DNA of 64,000 nt from an uncultured Vicinamibacterales bacterium (GTDB taxonomy: Bacteria > Acidobacteriota > Vicinamibacteria > Vicinamibacterales > UBA8438), in contig OY282382.1 in the NCBI GenBank assembly GCA_958295905.1, positions 2,070,001 through 2,134,000 on the forward strand, given 5' to 3'. The notes under the pieces are model-generated. The model was given only the letters and a program-made list of their open reading frames with translations, was not told the origin of the DNA and ran no database searches. The first letter of the stretch is position 1, and each line of letters opens with the position of its first letter. A program made the translations under genes and the position numbers. This document shows positions 26,800 to 35,714 of this stretch, piece by piece.

Positions 26800-28397
26800 A
26801 TGACGGGGACGGATGCGGAGGCGGACGCGCGCGGGTCGCGGCGCAGGCTGCCGATCGGTATCCAGACCTTCCGCATCATCCGCGGGGAGGGCTATTACTA
26901 CGTCGACAAGACCGCCTACCTCCGGCGGCTGGTCGACGAGGGCGCGCACTACTTCCTGTCGCGCCCGCGGCGCTTCGGCAAGAGCCTGCTGCTCGACACC
27001 ATCAAGGAACTGTCGAAGGGGCCGAGCCGCTGTTCCGGGGCTTGGCCATCCACGACCGGTGGGACTGGTCGGTCCGCCATCCCGTCGTCCGCGTCAGCTT
27101 CGGCAGCGGCAACTTCAAGGATCCGGACCATCTGGCTGCCAACTTGGCGGCCCAACTCGACGCCCACGAACGCGGTACGGACGCGGCGTCCGGGTACGCG
27201 GCCGGCCCCGACCGCTTCGCCCACCTGTTGCGAACGCTGCACGAGCGCGAGGGCCGGCGGGTCGTGGTGCTGGTCGACGAGTACGACAAGCCGATTCTCG
27301 ACGCGTTGGACGCGCCGGAGGTCGCCCGCGCCAACCGCGACTTCCTGCGCGGTCTGTACGCGACCATCAAGGACTGCGACGCGCATGTCCGGTTCACCCT
27401 GCTCACCGGCGTGAGCAGGTTCTCGAAGGTCAGCCTGTTCTCGGGCCTCAACAACCTCGTCGACATCACGCTGGAGCCCGCCTACTCGGCCCTCTGCGGC
27501 TACACCGAGGCCGACCTCGACACGGTGTTCGCGCCGGAGCTCCCGGGCCTCGACCGGGACGAGATCCGCCGCTGGTACAACGGCTACAACTGGCTCGGCG
27601 ACGAGAAGGTGTACAACCCGTTCGACGTACTGCTGCTGTTCCGCCGCCGCAAGTTCGGCGCCTGGTGGTTCGAGACCGGCACGCCGACGTTCCTGATCGA
27701 CATGCTGGTGCAGCGGGGCGTCGGCTCGCTCGCGCTGGAGCGGATGACCGCCACCGACGCCCTGCTGTCCGCCTTCGACGTGGGTGCCGTCGGCACCGAG
27801 GCGCTGCTGTTCCAGACCGGCTACCTCACCATCGAGGCCGAAGAGCACCGCAGCGGAAATACGCGCTACCGGCTGGGCTATCCGAACCGCGAAGTGCGGC
27901 AGGGCCTGAACGAAAGCCTGCTGAGCCGTCTGGCCGACAATCCGTCCGACCCGGTCCGGCATCGCCTCCGGCTGTACGACCTGCTGGAAGCCGACGATTT
28001 CGACGGCCTGGGAGCGCTGCTGAAGGCGTTCTTCGCGGGCATTCCCTACCCGTGGCACGTGCGCAACGACATCGCCGACTACGAGGGGTACTACGCCAGC
28101 GTGTTCCATGCCCTGTTCGCGGCGGCGGGCCTCGACGTGGTGGTGGAGGACAGCACCAGCCGCGGGCGGGTGGACCTGACGGTCCGTCTCGACGGCCGGG
28201 TGTGCCTGTTCGAGTTCAAGGTGGTGGCGTCGGCCCCGGAAGGCGTGCCGAGGCGGCCGACCGCGGCGCTGGCGCAGTTGCGCGAGCGGGGCTACGCCGA
28301 CAAGTATCGCGCCGCGGGCGGGCCGGTGCGCCTGATCGCCGTCGAGTTCAGCAAGCAGACCCGCAACGTGGCGGCGTTCGAGGCGGCGCCGGCGTGA
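26800..28397 (+). pseudogene. Frameshifted AAA-ATPase / PD-(D/E)XK paralogue
   Basis: Starting at ATG 26800 (MTGTDAEADARGSRRRLPIG) the frame reads YYYVDKTAYLRRLVDEG and FLSRPRRFGKSLLLDTIKEL, like the gene at 14832. After 27012 one T is missing (CTG-TCGAAGG where the paralogue supports CTG-TTCGAAGG). The rest continues in the +2 frame as EGAEPLFRGLAIHDRW, VVLVDEYDKPILDAL and GRVDLTVRLDGRVCLFEFKVV to 28397. Restoring one base gives a complete protein of about 530 residues. It is a recent inactivation, a programmed shift or a sequencing error. The catalytic motifs are otherwise intact. Confidence 0.85.
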
Positions 28398-28475
28398 GCA
28401 CGTCCGGGGCGGCGGCTACCGCATACCCGCCCGAGTGCACGTGGCGGCGTTCGAGGCGGCGCCGGCGTGACCACG
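28366..28475. repeat. 37-bp direct-repeat pair, spacing 73 bp, over a gene 3' end
   Basis: ACGTGGCGGCGTTCGAGGCG...GGCGTGA, the last codons and stop of the ATPase paralogue (28366-28402), recurs with one change at 28439-28475 after a 36-bp spacer. Confidence 0.9.
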
Positions 28476-28526
28476 GACCCCGGCGGCGATGCCTTCCGCG
28501 TGGCCCGGAGCCCCTCGTCCATGCCG

Positions 28527-28975
28527 GATACGGACGTCTTCATGGGGCCATTCCCGCGGTGGCGACCTGCCCGACAGCGCCCTCCTCGCGTTGGGTCTGG
28601 CGGGTGTTTTCCAGCCGCCGGTGCCCCGCCGCGCCCGGCGCAACGCGGCGGCCGGCCGAATCGTTCACCGGGAGATTCGGGATACGGCCGTCTTCATGGG
28701 GCCATTCCCGCGGTGGCGACCTGCCCGACCGCCGGGTCGGGCGGGTGTCCTCCAGCCGCCGGTGCCCCGCCGCGCCCGGCGCAACGCGGCGGCCGGCCGA
28801 ATCGTTCACCGGGAGATTCGGGATACGGCCGTCTTCATGGGGCCATTCCCGCGGTGGCGACCTGCCCGACAGCGCCCTCCTCACGTTGGGTCAGGCGGGT
28901 GTCCTCCAGCCCGCCGGCGCCCCGCCGCGCCCGGCGCAACGCGGCGACCGGCCGAACCGTTCACCGGGAGATTCG
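28527..28975. repeat. Tandem repeat, three units of 154, 141 and 154 bp
   Basis: Units begin at 28527, 28681 and 28822 with GATACGG.CGTCTTCATGGG and end with CACCGGGAGATTCG. The middle unit lacks about 13 bp (CGCCCTCCTCGCG region). All three frames stay open only because the DNA is GC-rich; no conserved protein is encoded. It fills most of the 674-bp gap 28398-29071 between the ATPase paralogue and the SDR gene. A short imperfect echo (GATGGCCGTCTTCC) lies near 29046. Confidence 0.9.
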
Positions 28976-29071
28976 GATGGAGAGCCGGGGTGCTGCACCT
29001 TCCCGGACGGCAAGCTGACGGCGGGGCGCGCGGCCGGGCCTCGGAGGATGGCCGTCTTCCACCGCGGGCGG

Positions 29072-29953
29072 CTACGCGATGGACGTTCCGCCGTCCACCG
29101 GGATGACCGCGCCGGTGGTGTATGCGCCGGCGCGCGACGCCAGGTAGATCGCGGCGCCGGCCATGTCCTCGGGGCGGCCGATGCGGCGCAGCGGGCAGCG
29201 GCGCTCGATCTCGGCCCCGAACCGCTCGATCGACGCCTCGGTCATCCTGCTCGGGAAGAACCCCGGCGCCACCGCGTTGACGGTAATGTGGCGCGGGGCC
29301 AGCTCGAGGGCCAGCGACCGGGTCAGGTGGTGGACGGCGGCCTTGCTGGCCGAGTAGGGGAACGTGCCGTTATCGAGCACCGTCGGCGCCCTGAGGCCGT
29401 CCATCGAGCCGATGTTGATGACCCGGGCGGGGTCGTCCGGGGTGGCCGAGGCCGCGAGCAGCGGGGTCAGGTCGCGGGTCAGGAAGAACAGCGCCGTCAC
29501 GTTCAGCTCGAGCACCTTGCGGAACCCCGACTCGGGGAACTCGTCGTAGGGGGCGCCCCACGCGGCGCCGGCGTTGTTCACCAGGACGTCGAGCCGGGGG
29601 ATCCGCTCGGCGAGCGCTCCCGCCAGCCGGGCGCGGTCTGCGTCGTCGGCGATGTTCGCGGGCAGGGCGTGGCACGGCCCCGCCGCCGACAGCTCGGCCG
29701 CGGTCCGCTCGCAGGCGCCGGCCTTCCGCGACGAGATGTAGACGGTCGCTCCCGCCTGCAGGAACCCCTCGGCGATCATCCGCCCGATGCCGCGCGAGCC
29801 GCCGGTGACGAGTGCCGTCCTGCCGCCGAGATCGAAGAGCGTGGCGGTGTCGATGGCGGACGGCTTGGGGGGGCCGGTCAAGGACGACGCTCGCTGAGTG
29901 TCATGGGGCCCGGAGCTGGCGCCGCCGGCGTTTCGCGCGGGCGAAACGCCCAC
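29072..29953 (-). CDS. Short-chain dehydrogenase/reductase
   Basis: Up to 293 residues. The NAD(P)-binding TGGSRGIG (50-57), NNAG (125-128), catalytic S182 in GSMDG and Y199-x3-K203 in YSASK form a complete classical SDR. The C-terminus AGAYTTGAVIPVDGGTSIA is typical of FabG-like members. The substrate is unknown. GTG 29953 gives an odd 35-residue leader without a good ribosome site. TTG 29881 (LTGPPKPSAIDTATLF) may be the true start. Confidence 0.8.
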   Translation of the reverse strand: MGVSPARNAGGASSGPHDTQRASSLTGPPKPSAIDTATLFDLGGRTALVTGGSRGIGRMIAEGFLQAGATVYISSRKAGACERTAAELSAAGPCHALPANIADDADRARLAGALAERIPRLDVLVNNAGAAWGAPYDEFPESGFRKVLELNVTALFFLTRDLTPLLAASATPDDPARVINIGSMDGLRAPTVLDNGTFPYSASKAAVHHLTRSLALELAPRHITVNAVAPGFFPSRMTEASIERFGAEIERRCPLRRIGRPEDMAGAAIYLASRAGAYTTGAVIPVDGGTSIA

Positions 29954-30014
29954 CGCGACCGCTCGCGGCGGCCGGGAGGCTTGGCGCGACCCCCGCGGCG
30001 CGTCTTCCGGCGTC

Positions 30015-30491
30015 TCATTGCTCCGCGAGGGGCAGGAACAGGGAGATCCGATCCCCGCTTCCGACGGCCCGCGAGATGTGACCCTGGCCGGTGACGTCCT
30101 CCGCCAGCAGGATGTGTCCCGGGTGCAACCGAATCGCCGTCCCGTCGCCGATGACGACCTCGCTCTCGCCGCTCAGGGTGATGACGTACTGGCGTTGCGG
30201 CGCGGTGTGCCAGTCGATGAAGTAGTCCGGCGAGGTCCGCCGGAACTGCACGCTCGTCACGTCGACGGGCTCCGACAGCTCGGTCGCGCCGCGCGGCGCC
30301 CCCAGCGGCACCTCGTACTCCTCCGCGTGGGTCTTGCCGTCCGGCCCGGTGTAGATGCGGGTCACCTTGATGGGCGTGCGCTCCTGCGCGGCGGCATGGG
30401 TCTCGCCGGTCCAGTGCAGGGCCAAGAGGGCCAGGGTCGGCGCCCAGCCGAGCGCAACGGTCACGATGGCGATTCTGCGGAATGATGGCAT
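30015..30491 (-). CDS. Membrane-anchored or exported cupin-domain protein
   Basis: 158 residues with an N-terminal hydrophobic segment (IAIVTVALGWAPTLALLAL) followed by a single small cupin barrel. DWHTAPQRQYVITLSGESEVVIGDG supplies the first cupin motif, with one His and Gln where classic enzymes have HxH. IRLHPGHILLAEDVTGQGH is the second. Metal binding is therefore uncertain. Function is unknown. It is transcribed in the same direction as the SDR gene downstream. Confidence 0.7.
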   Translation of the reverse strand: MPSFRRIAIVTVALGWAPTLALLALHWTGETHAAAQERTPIKVTRIYTGPDGKTHAEEYEVPLGAPRGATELSEPVDVTSVQFRRTSPDYFIDWHTAPQRQYVITLSGESEVVIGDGTAIRLHPGHILLAEDVTGQGHISRAVGSGDRISLFLPLAEQ

Positions 30492-30558
30492 GTGTCTGCT
30501 CGCGGCGGCGGTTCGCCGCCATTTCGGGGACCCTCTGAACGGTCACCCCTTAATTCAA

Positions 30559-30665
30559 TCAGCCCGTGGCGAAACCCCGCGTCGCACCGGCGCGCACTTG
30601 GGCCGTCCACAGCCTCGCCTGCGCCCCCCTTGGTCAGCCCGCGGCGAAACCCCGCGTCGCGCCGA
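30559..30665. repeat. 32-bp direct-repeat pair, spacing 75 bp
   Basis: TCAGCCCGTGGCGAAACCCC...GTCGC at 30559-30590 recurs at 30634-30665 with a single change in its first 28 bases. Confidence 0.85.
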
Positions 30666-30740
30666 GAGCGCCAGCGGGTTGAAGAGGCGCCCGCGGGCAA
30701 AGAACGCCCGTGCCCGACCAAGCGTGAGGAGGGCACCTGA

Positions 30741-30800
30741 CAGGTCCCGACGTTTCGTGGCGTCGGGGGTGATCGGCGTCCCCGATCATGACGGTTCGGG
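30741..30800. repeat. Dispersed double-hairpin element, about 90% like the 10.3-10.8 kb units
   Basis: The block beginning GGTCCCGACGTTTCGTGGCG, then GGGGGTGATCGG and CCCCGATCATGACGGTT, matches 10389-10448 and its two tandem copies. Two adjacent stems form: CCGACG/CGTCGG and GATCGG/CCGATC. Compensating differences in the first loop (TTTCGT against CTTCGA) leave the stems intact. Both locations are upstream of PQQ-like propeller genes. Confidence 0.75.
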
Positions 30801-31121
30801 CATAGGCAACCAAACGAAACAAACGCGGTCAAGCGGGCTGCATCGCCGCTCGAAGGCAGCGGCGACTTTCGCCACGGCTGTTATATCACGCACGGCGCCG
30901 CGCGGCGGGTGAAGAAATCGGCGGGTGTTCGACGACCTGCGTTGCCCGCGCTCTGCGTCGTTCGGACGCCGATGCCCACGGGGCGGGAGTCGGCGCTGAA
31001 CCCGCGTGCGCCCGCCGTGTCAACAGTCGCCCGAAAAGTGCGTCAATCTGGGCAGGTCGTCGACCACAACCTGTAGGGGGGTCAGGGTTGGGCATCGTCC
31101 GATAAATGCCCGGTCTGGACA

Positions 31122-31211
31122 GGCGTGCGCGGAGCCGCCGTCCAGGCCGAGAGCCCCGCGAAGCGGGGGCGGAGCCAAGCGACGCGCCTTGACGACGGCT
31201 CCGCGCACGCC
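31122..31211. repeat. Large cruciform: 21-bp inverted repeat around an inner hairpin
   Basis: GGCGTGCGCGGAGCCGCCGT (from 31122) pairs with the segment ending ...CGGCTCCGCGCACGCC at 31211, with one mismatch in 21. Inside, CCCCGC-GAA-GCGGGG forms a second hairpin. It lies about 140 bp before the haem-cluster promoter. Confidence 0.75.
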
Positions 31212-31351
31212 GAAGTTGCCGGTCGGACGAGGCCCCGGCCACCACAACATCTTGGGGTCGGCACCGGGCTCGAATCGATCGCTTTCAGGGGTTCCGCAAC
31301 AGCCGCGCCATACCGGTCCTGACATTCGTCGGGTGAGGATGACGATTTCGC

Positions 31352-31379
31352 TTGACCGACCGATTCGGTCCGATATACA
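31352..31379 (+). promoter_or_regulatory. Sigma70-type promoter of the haem/iron cluster
   Basis: TTGACC (31352-31357) and TATACA (31374-31379) are separated by 16 bp. Both match the -35/-10 consensus well, in a locally AT-rich stretch of otherwise GC-rich DNA. Transcription would start near 31386. Confidence 0.65.
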
Positions 31380-31394
31380 TTCCGCGAGTGGACT

Positions 31395-31413
31395 GAAACT
31401 GAGACTCAGTATC
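31395..31413 (+). promoter_or_regulatory. Fur box
   Basis: GAAACTGAGACTCAGTATC is a near-palindrome (CTGAG-A-CTCAG core) that matches 14 of 19 positions of the classical Fur box. It begins about 9 bp after the predicted start site, a position suited to iron-dependent repression of the cluster below. Confidence 0.65.
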
Positions 31414-31431
31414 ACTTTGCTTCGAGAAGAT

Positions 31432-31495
31432 GCCCGCCGGGTGGTGCAAGCACCCGGCGGGCTGGATGAGCGCGCAGGGTCCGCTACGCGGACCC
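31432..31495 (+). other. Two strong hairpins in the haem-cluster leader
   Basis: GCCCGCCGGGTG (31432-31443) pairs perfectly with CACCCGGCGGGC (31451-31462). GGGTCCGC (31477-31484) pairs with GCGGACCC (31488-31495). They sit in the 190-nt leader between promoter and first gene. No U-tract follows either, so simple terminators are unlikely. I recognise no known riboswitch consensus. Confidence 0.55.
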
Positions 31496-31574
31496 CTCAC
31501 ACGGAGCACGCATGACGGCGCCCGCCCGGTTCGAGTGTAGGCGAGGGCCGTCGTGACGCGCAATGGGAGTCGTC

Positions 31575-32888
31575 ATGACGCGTATCGCGCCGCCGCCTTG
31601 CCTGGCAGGTGTCGTCCTGACCCTGCTCTTGCTCTCCGCCGTTCCGGCGGCCGCGCAGGCCGATCCCGGCGCGGTGGCCGCCGTTGATCCGGGGCCGGTC
31701 GATCGCGCGGCGTCCGAGCAGGGCGCCACGCGCTGGCCCGGCTTTCGGGGAGGCCGGGACACCAACGTCAGCGGGGCCGCCCGACTGCCGTTGAGCTGGT
31801 CCGACGACAGCGTCGAGTGGCGGGTGACGACGCCCGGGTTCGGTCAGTCCAGCCCCGTGATCTGGGACGACACGGTGTTCCTGACCTCCCTCGAAGGCGC
31901 GATGAAGGAGACCCTCTTCGTCACCGCCATCAGCCTCGAAGAAGGCGTCGAGCGCTGGCGGCGGAAGTTCGATGCGGCAGAGGCGTTCGAGTGGAACGAC
32001 TACGTGTCGAAGGGCGCGCCGACGCCGGCGGTCGACGGCGAGCGGCTCTATGCCTTCTTCGACAGCGGCGACCTGCTGGCCCTCGACCACGGCGGCGAGA
32101 CCGTCTGGCATCGCAGGCTGGGCGCCGAGTACGGGACGGTGGGCGGCAACCACGGCGTCGGGAACTCCGTCCTGCTGACCGGCGACGCCGTGGTCGTGCT
32201 GCTGGCCCGCCGCACCTATTCGTACCTGCCGGCGGTCGACCCGGCCACGGGTGAGACCCGGTGGAAGACGGACCGGGAACCGGGCGTCGCCTGGAGCACG
32301 CCGGTGCTCGCGCCCGGCGGCGGGGAAATCGTCGTCAGCGCATCCGGGCGCGTAGAGGGGTTCGACGCCGGCACCGGACAGCGGCTCTGGTTCTTCGAGG
32401 ACCTGCGGGGCAACCACGTGCCCTCGCCCACGATCACGGAGGACCTCGTCATCGTCGGCGGCATGGCCGTCGAGGCGAACCTGGCCCTGCGGTGGGGCCG
32501 CGCCGGCGCACTGGGCCGCGGCGACGTCGCCTGGACGGCCGGCTCCGGGTCCAACTTCGCCTCGCCCTTCGCCTACCGCGACTGCGTCTACTGGGTGAAC
32601 CCGGCCGGCGCCGCCCGTTGTCTCGCCCCGGAGTCGGGGGCGGTGCGATGGACGCACCGGTTGCCCGCGTCGACGTGGGCGACGCCGCTCGGCCACGACG
32701 GCCACGTCTACTTCTTCACCCAGGACGGCGTCACCCAGGTGCTGCGCGCCTCCGCGGATGCCCCGCAGGTAGTCGCTACGAACCCTCTGTCGGTCGACGC
32801 GCCGGTCACCGGGTTCGCCGCGGTGGACGACGCCATCGTCATCCGCGCGGGAACCGAGGTGATACGTGTCGGCCGAGCGGTGGAATGA
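31575..32888 (+). CDS. Exported PQQ-binding-like beta-propeller protein, first gene of the haem/iron cluster
   Basis: 437 residues with a signal peptide (LAGVVLTLLLLSAVPAAAQA). WPGFRGGRDTNVSG and repeats such as AISLEEGVERWRRKF, AVDPATGETRWKTD and GFDAGTGQRLWFFEDL identify the same propeller class as the gene at 10848. Its position behind a Fur box and ahead of a TonB receptor suggests a periplasmic partner in iron or haem handling (inference). ATG 31575 is preferred to ATG 31563 because GGGAG lies 5 nt upstream of it. Confidence 0.8.
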   Translation: MTRIAPPPCLAGVVLTLLLLSAVPAAAQADPGAVAAVDPGPVDRAASEQGATRWPGFRGGRDTNVSGAARLPLSWSDDSVEWRVTTPGFGQSSPVIWDDTVFLTSLEGAMKETLFVTAISLEEGVERWRRKFDAAEAFEWNDYVSKGAPTPAVDGERLYAFFDSGDLLALDHGGETVWHRRLGAEYGTVGGNHGVGNSVLLTGDAVVVLLARRTYSYLPAVDPATGETRWKTDREPGVAWSTPVLAPGGGEIVVSASGRVEGFDAGTGQRLWFFEDLRGNHVPSPTITEDLVIVGGMAVEANLALRWGRAGALGRGDVAWTAGSGSNFASPFAYRDCVYWVNPAGAARCLAPESGAVRWTHRLPASTWATPLGHDGHVYFFTQDGVTQVLRASADAPQVVATNPLSVDAPVTGFAAVDDAIVIRAGTEVIRVGRAVE

Positions 32889-33060
32889 CGCCGGCGGTAC
32901 CGCTGTTCGGATGCCGTTGAAAGGAGCACCGCAGAGAACCACGTTTCAACGTTTGGAGAGGGGCGTCCCCGCATCTGGCCTGGAAACCGCGCGAGGACGC
33001 CCGAGCGAGCACCGGCGCCGCATGGTGCGCCGCCGGACACCCACAGGGAGTATAGGGGCA

Positions 33061-35387
33061 ATGCGACCCGCCTACCGAATCCGGCGTACCCACGTCCCCA
33101 CCATCATCAAGGTCGGGGCGCTCTTTTCCGCGGCGCTGGCCCTGGTCCTGTCGGGCCCGGCCACCGCCGGGGCGCAACAGGACGAAGCCGCCGCAGCGGC
33201 GGGCGTGCGGACGCCGGCCGAACCGCCGTCGGACGGCGCGCCACCGGCCGACGAACCGTTCACCTTCCTCGATTCGGTGGCCGTCTCGGCGACGCTCCGG
33301 CCGGCCCCGGTGAAGGACACGCCGGGCATGGTGTCGGTGATCGACAGCGAGACCATTCAGGAACGCCTCGTCGAGAACTTCGCCGACCTCGTCAAGTACG
33401 AGCCGGGCGTCTACGTCGAGAACAACGTGGGCCGTCTGGGGCTCAACGGCTTCAACATCCGCGGCATCGGCGGCAACCGGGTGATGACCCAGGTCGATGG
33501 CGTGCAGACCTCGGAGCAGTTCGACTTCGGTCCGTTCAACATCCACCAGGTGGGACTCGACGTCGACGCCCTGAAGTCGGTCGAGATCGTGCGAAGCGCC
33601 AACTCGGCGCTGTACGGCAGCGACGCCCTCGGCGGCGTCGTATCGCTCTTCACCAAGGACCCGGACGACTACCTGCGCGATCGGAGATACCACCTGGGCG
33701 CCAAGACGACCTGGGACAGCCGCTCCGACGCGCTCAGCGGCAACCTCTCGCTGGCCGCCGGCGGCGGGCGGGTCCAGGCCTCTCTCTTCTCGAGCGTCCA
33801 CCGCGGCAACGAAATTGGCAACAAGGGCGCGGTGGAGACGGCCGACGCCGCCCGCACCGCCCCGAATCCGCAGGATGTCCGGAGCACGCAGCTACTCGCC
33901 AAGCTCGTCTTCACACCGTCGCCCGACAACAAGCTGCGGACGACCGCGGAGGTCTACGGCACGCGCATCGAAACCGATTGGTTCTCGGACAGGGTCTGGT
34001 GGACTTCGGCGCCTTCCAGTTCCAGAACACCGATTCCGACGCCGTCGACACGCAGGATCGCACGCGCCTGTCGTTCGAGCAGACGCTCGTCGACCGCGGC
34101 CTCGATCAGTTCTCGTGGCGTGTGTACGGCCAGTTCAACGACACGTCGCAGGTCATCGACCGCGAGCGGACGACCTTCGGCTTCGGCCCGCCGCTCCCAT
34201 CGCTGCGGCACGGCACGCTCGACTACGAGCAGGCCGGCTACGGCGGATCGGCGCAGGTCCGGCAATGGCTGGGCGACCCGGCCCGCGGAGTGATGGTCAC
34301 GGCCGGCGCCGGCTACCGGCACGACTACTTCGACATCCTGCGCGACCGGACCGAAACGCACGCGATCACCGGCGCGCCGGTGCGCACGAGCCTGATCTTC
34401 CCGACGAAGTACTTTCCGGAGAGCACCGTCACCGAAGCCGGCGTCCATCTGCAGGCCGAACTGCAGTTCGGCCGTTTCAGCTTCGTGCCCGGGGTGCGCT
34501 ACGACCACTTCGCGCTCGACGCCAACCAGCTCGATCCGGTCTTCATCGCGAGCCTCGCCCCCGAGGCGGCCGACTTCTCGGACGCGGCGGTGTCGCCGAA
34601 GATCGGCGCGGCGGCGCGGGTGACGGACGCGTTGACCCTGCATGCGCAGTACTCCGGCGGGTTCCGGGCGCCGCCCTACAGCGCCGTCAACACCGGGTTC
34701 ACCAACCCCCGCGGCGGCTACACGACGCTGCCGAATGCCGATTTGCGGGCCGAGACGAGCCGGAACCTCGAGGTCGGGGCGCGCGCCGCGTTCGCCCGGG
34801 CAAGCCTTGGGGTCACGGTGTTCTCGAACCGCTACGACGATTTCATCGCGAGCACCAGCCTCGGCTTCAACCCGCGGACGCAACTGCTCGAGTTCCAGAG
34901 CCAGAACCTGGAAGAGGCGCGCATCGAAGGCGTCGAGCTGCGGGGCGAAGGGTATCTGAGCGACAGCCTGATGCTGCGCTGGAGCTACGCCCGCATCGAC
35001 GGTGTCGAGATCTTCGAGGACGCCGCGGCCCCGCCGCTCGCGGAAGAGACGCCGCTCGGCGAGATCGCCCCGAACGAAGGGGTGGTCGGCCTGCGCTACG
35101 TCCATCCCTCCGGCCGCTGGGGCAGTGAGCTGTCCGTCCGCCTGGTGGAGTCCTACCGGCACGGCGACGCGGATCAGTACGCTCCGGAGGCCTACCAAGT
35201 GGTCGACGCGGTCGGCTTCGTCTCGCTCGCGCAGTCCGTGAAGTTCCGCCTCGGCCTGCTCAACCTGACGGACAGCAAGTACTTCGAATGGTGGAACGTG
35301 CGGGGTCGTGAGGCGGACGACCCGGTAATCGATCGGTACTCGAGCCCGGGGATCAGCGTCATCGGATCGCTCGGGTACGACTGGTAG
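33061..35387 (+). pseudogene. TonB-dependent haem/haemoglobin-type receptor with one frameshift
   Basis: The first frame gives a signal peptide (VGALFSAALALVLSGPATAGAQ). A plug domain follows, with VKDTPGMVSVIDSETIQ, GRLGLNGFNIRGIGGNRV, MTQVDGVQTSEQFDFGP and SANSALYGSDALGGVVSLFTK, the pattern of haemin/haemoglobin receptors. At about 33990 (CGGAC|AGGGT) one base is missing, and the barrel continues in another frame as QGLVDFGAFQFQNTDSDAVD to a C-terminal LGYDW, whose final Trp suits outer-membrane insertion. Repairing one base gives about 775 residues, normal for the family. Either the gene is broken or the base is a sequencing error. Confidence 0.85.
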
Positions 35388-35473
35388 CAGAGGACGGATC
35401 CACCGGCCGGCGGCCCGCCGCGGACGCGCCCCCGGCCGCCGCCCGGCGCGATTCTTCCGGAACGGAGTTGGAC

Positions 35474-35680
35474 ATGCATCACGGCAGCGAATCGGAAACG
35501 TTGGCCAAGGCGGCGGAGCAGGCCGTGTACCAGTGCGGGCACGGCCTGCTCCACCTGCGTGTGAATCGCGTGACGTTGACGCTCAAGCCGGAAGAGTTCA
35601 GCCGGCTCGCGGCTCTCGTCTGCGAAGCGCACATCCGTCTCGGCGCCCGCGAGGCCTTGCGCACGTGCGCGGCGCACTGA
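35474..35680 (+). CDS. Small Cys/His-containing protein in the haem cluster
   Basis: 68 residues without signal peptide or membrane segment: a Cys-x-x-x-His in YQCGHGLLHLRVN, then LTLKPEEFSRLAALVCEAHIRL. The pattern 'beta strands carrying C/H, then a helix' could bind metal or haem. I do not recognise a named family with certainty; a small conserved protein in TonB clusters is the best description. ATG 35474 has CGGAG 6 nt upstream. It sits 86 bp after the receptor and 34 bp before the chelatase-like gene, so it is probably in the same operon. Confidence 0.65.
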   Translation: MHHGSESETLAKAAEQAVYQCGHGLLHLRVNRVTLTLKPEEFSRLAALVCEAHIRLGAREALRTCAAH

Positions 35681-35714
35681 AGGCCGGACCCCACGAAGCC
35701 CCTGGAGGACCATC

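Larger units (their letters stand above)
30492..31351. other. Repeat-rich gap between the cupin gene and the haem cluster
   Basis: No frame here shows a convincing protein. It holds a direct-repeat pair (30559-30665), one copy of a dispersed double hairpin (30741-30800) and a large cruciform (31122-31211). Confidence 0.6.

Noticed and set aside
26813..30094. A 1093-codon plus-strand frame
   Set aside because: It runs through the ATPase paralogue, the tandem repeats and the antisense of the SDR in a frame without any family pattern.
31432..31495. Cobalamin riboswitch before the TonB receptor cluster
   Set aside because: No B12-box or the conserved core segments are visible; the leader is only two simple stems.
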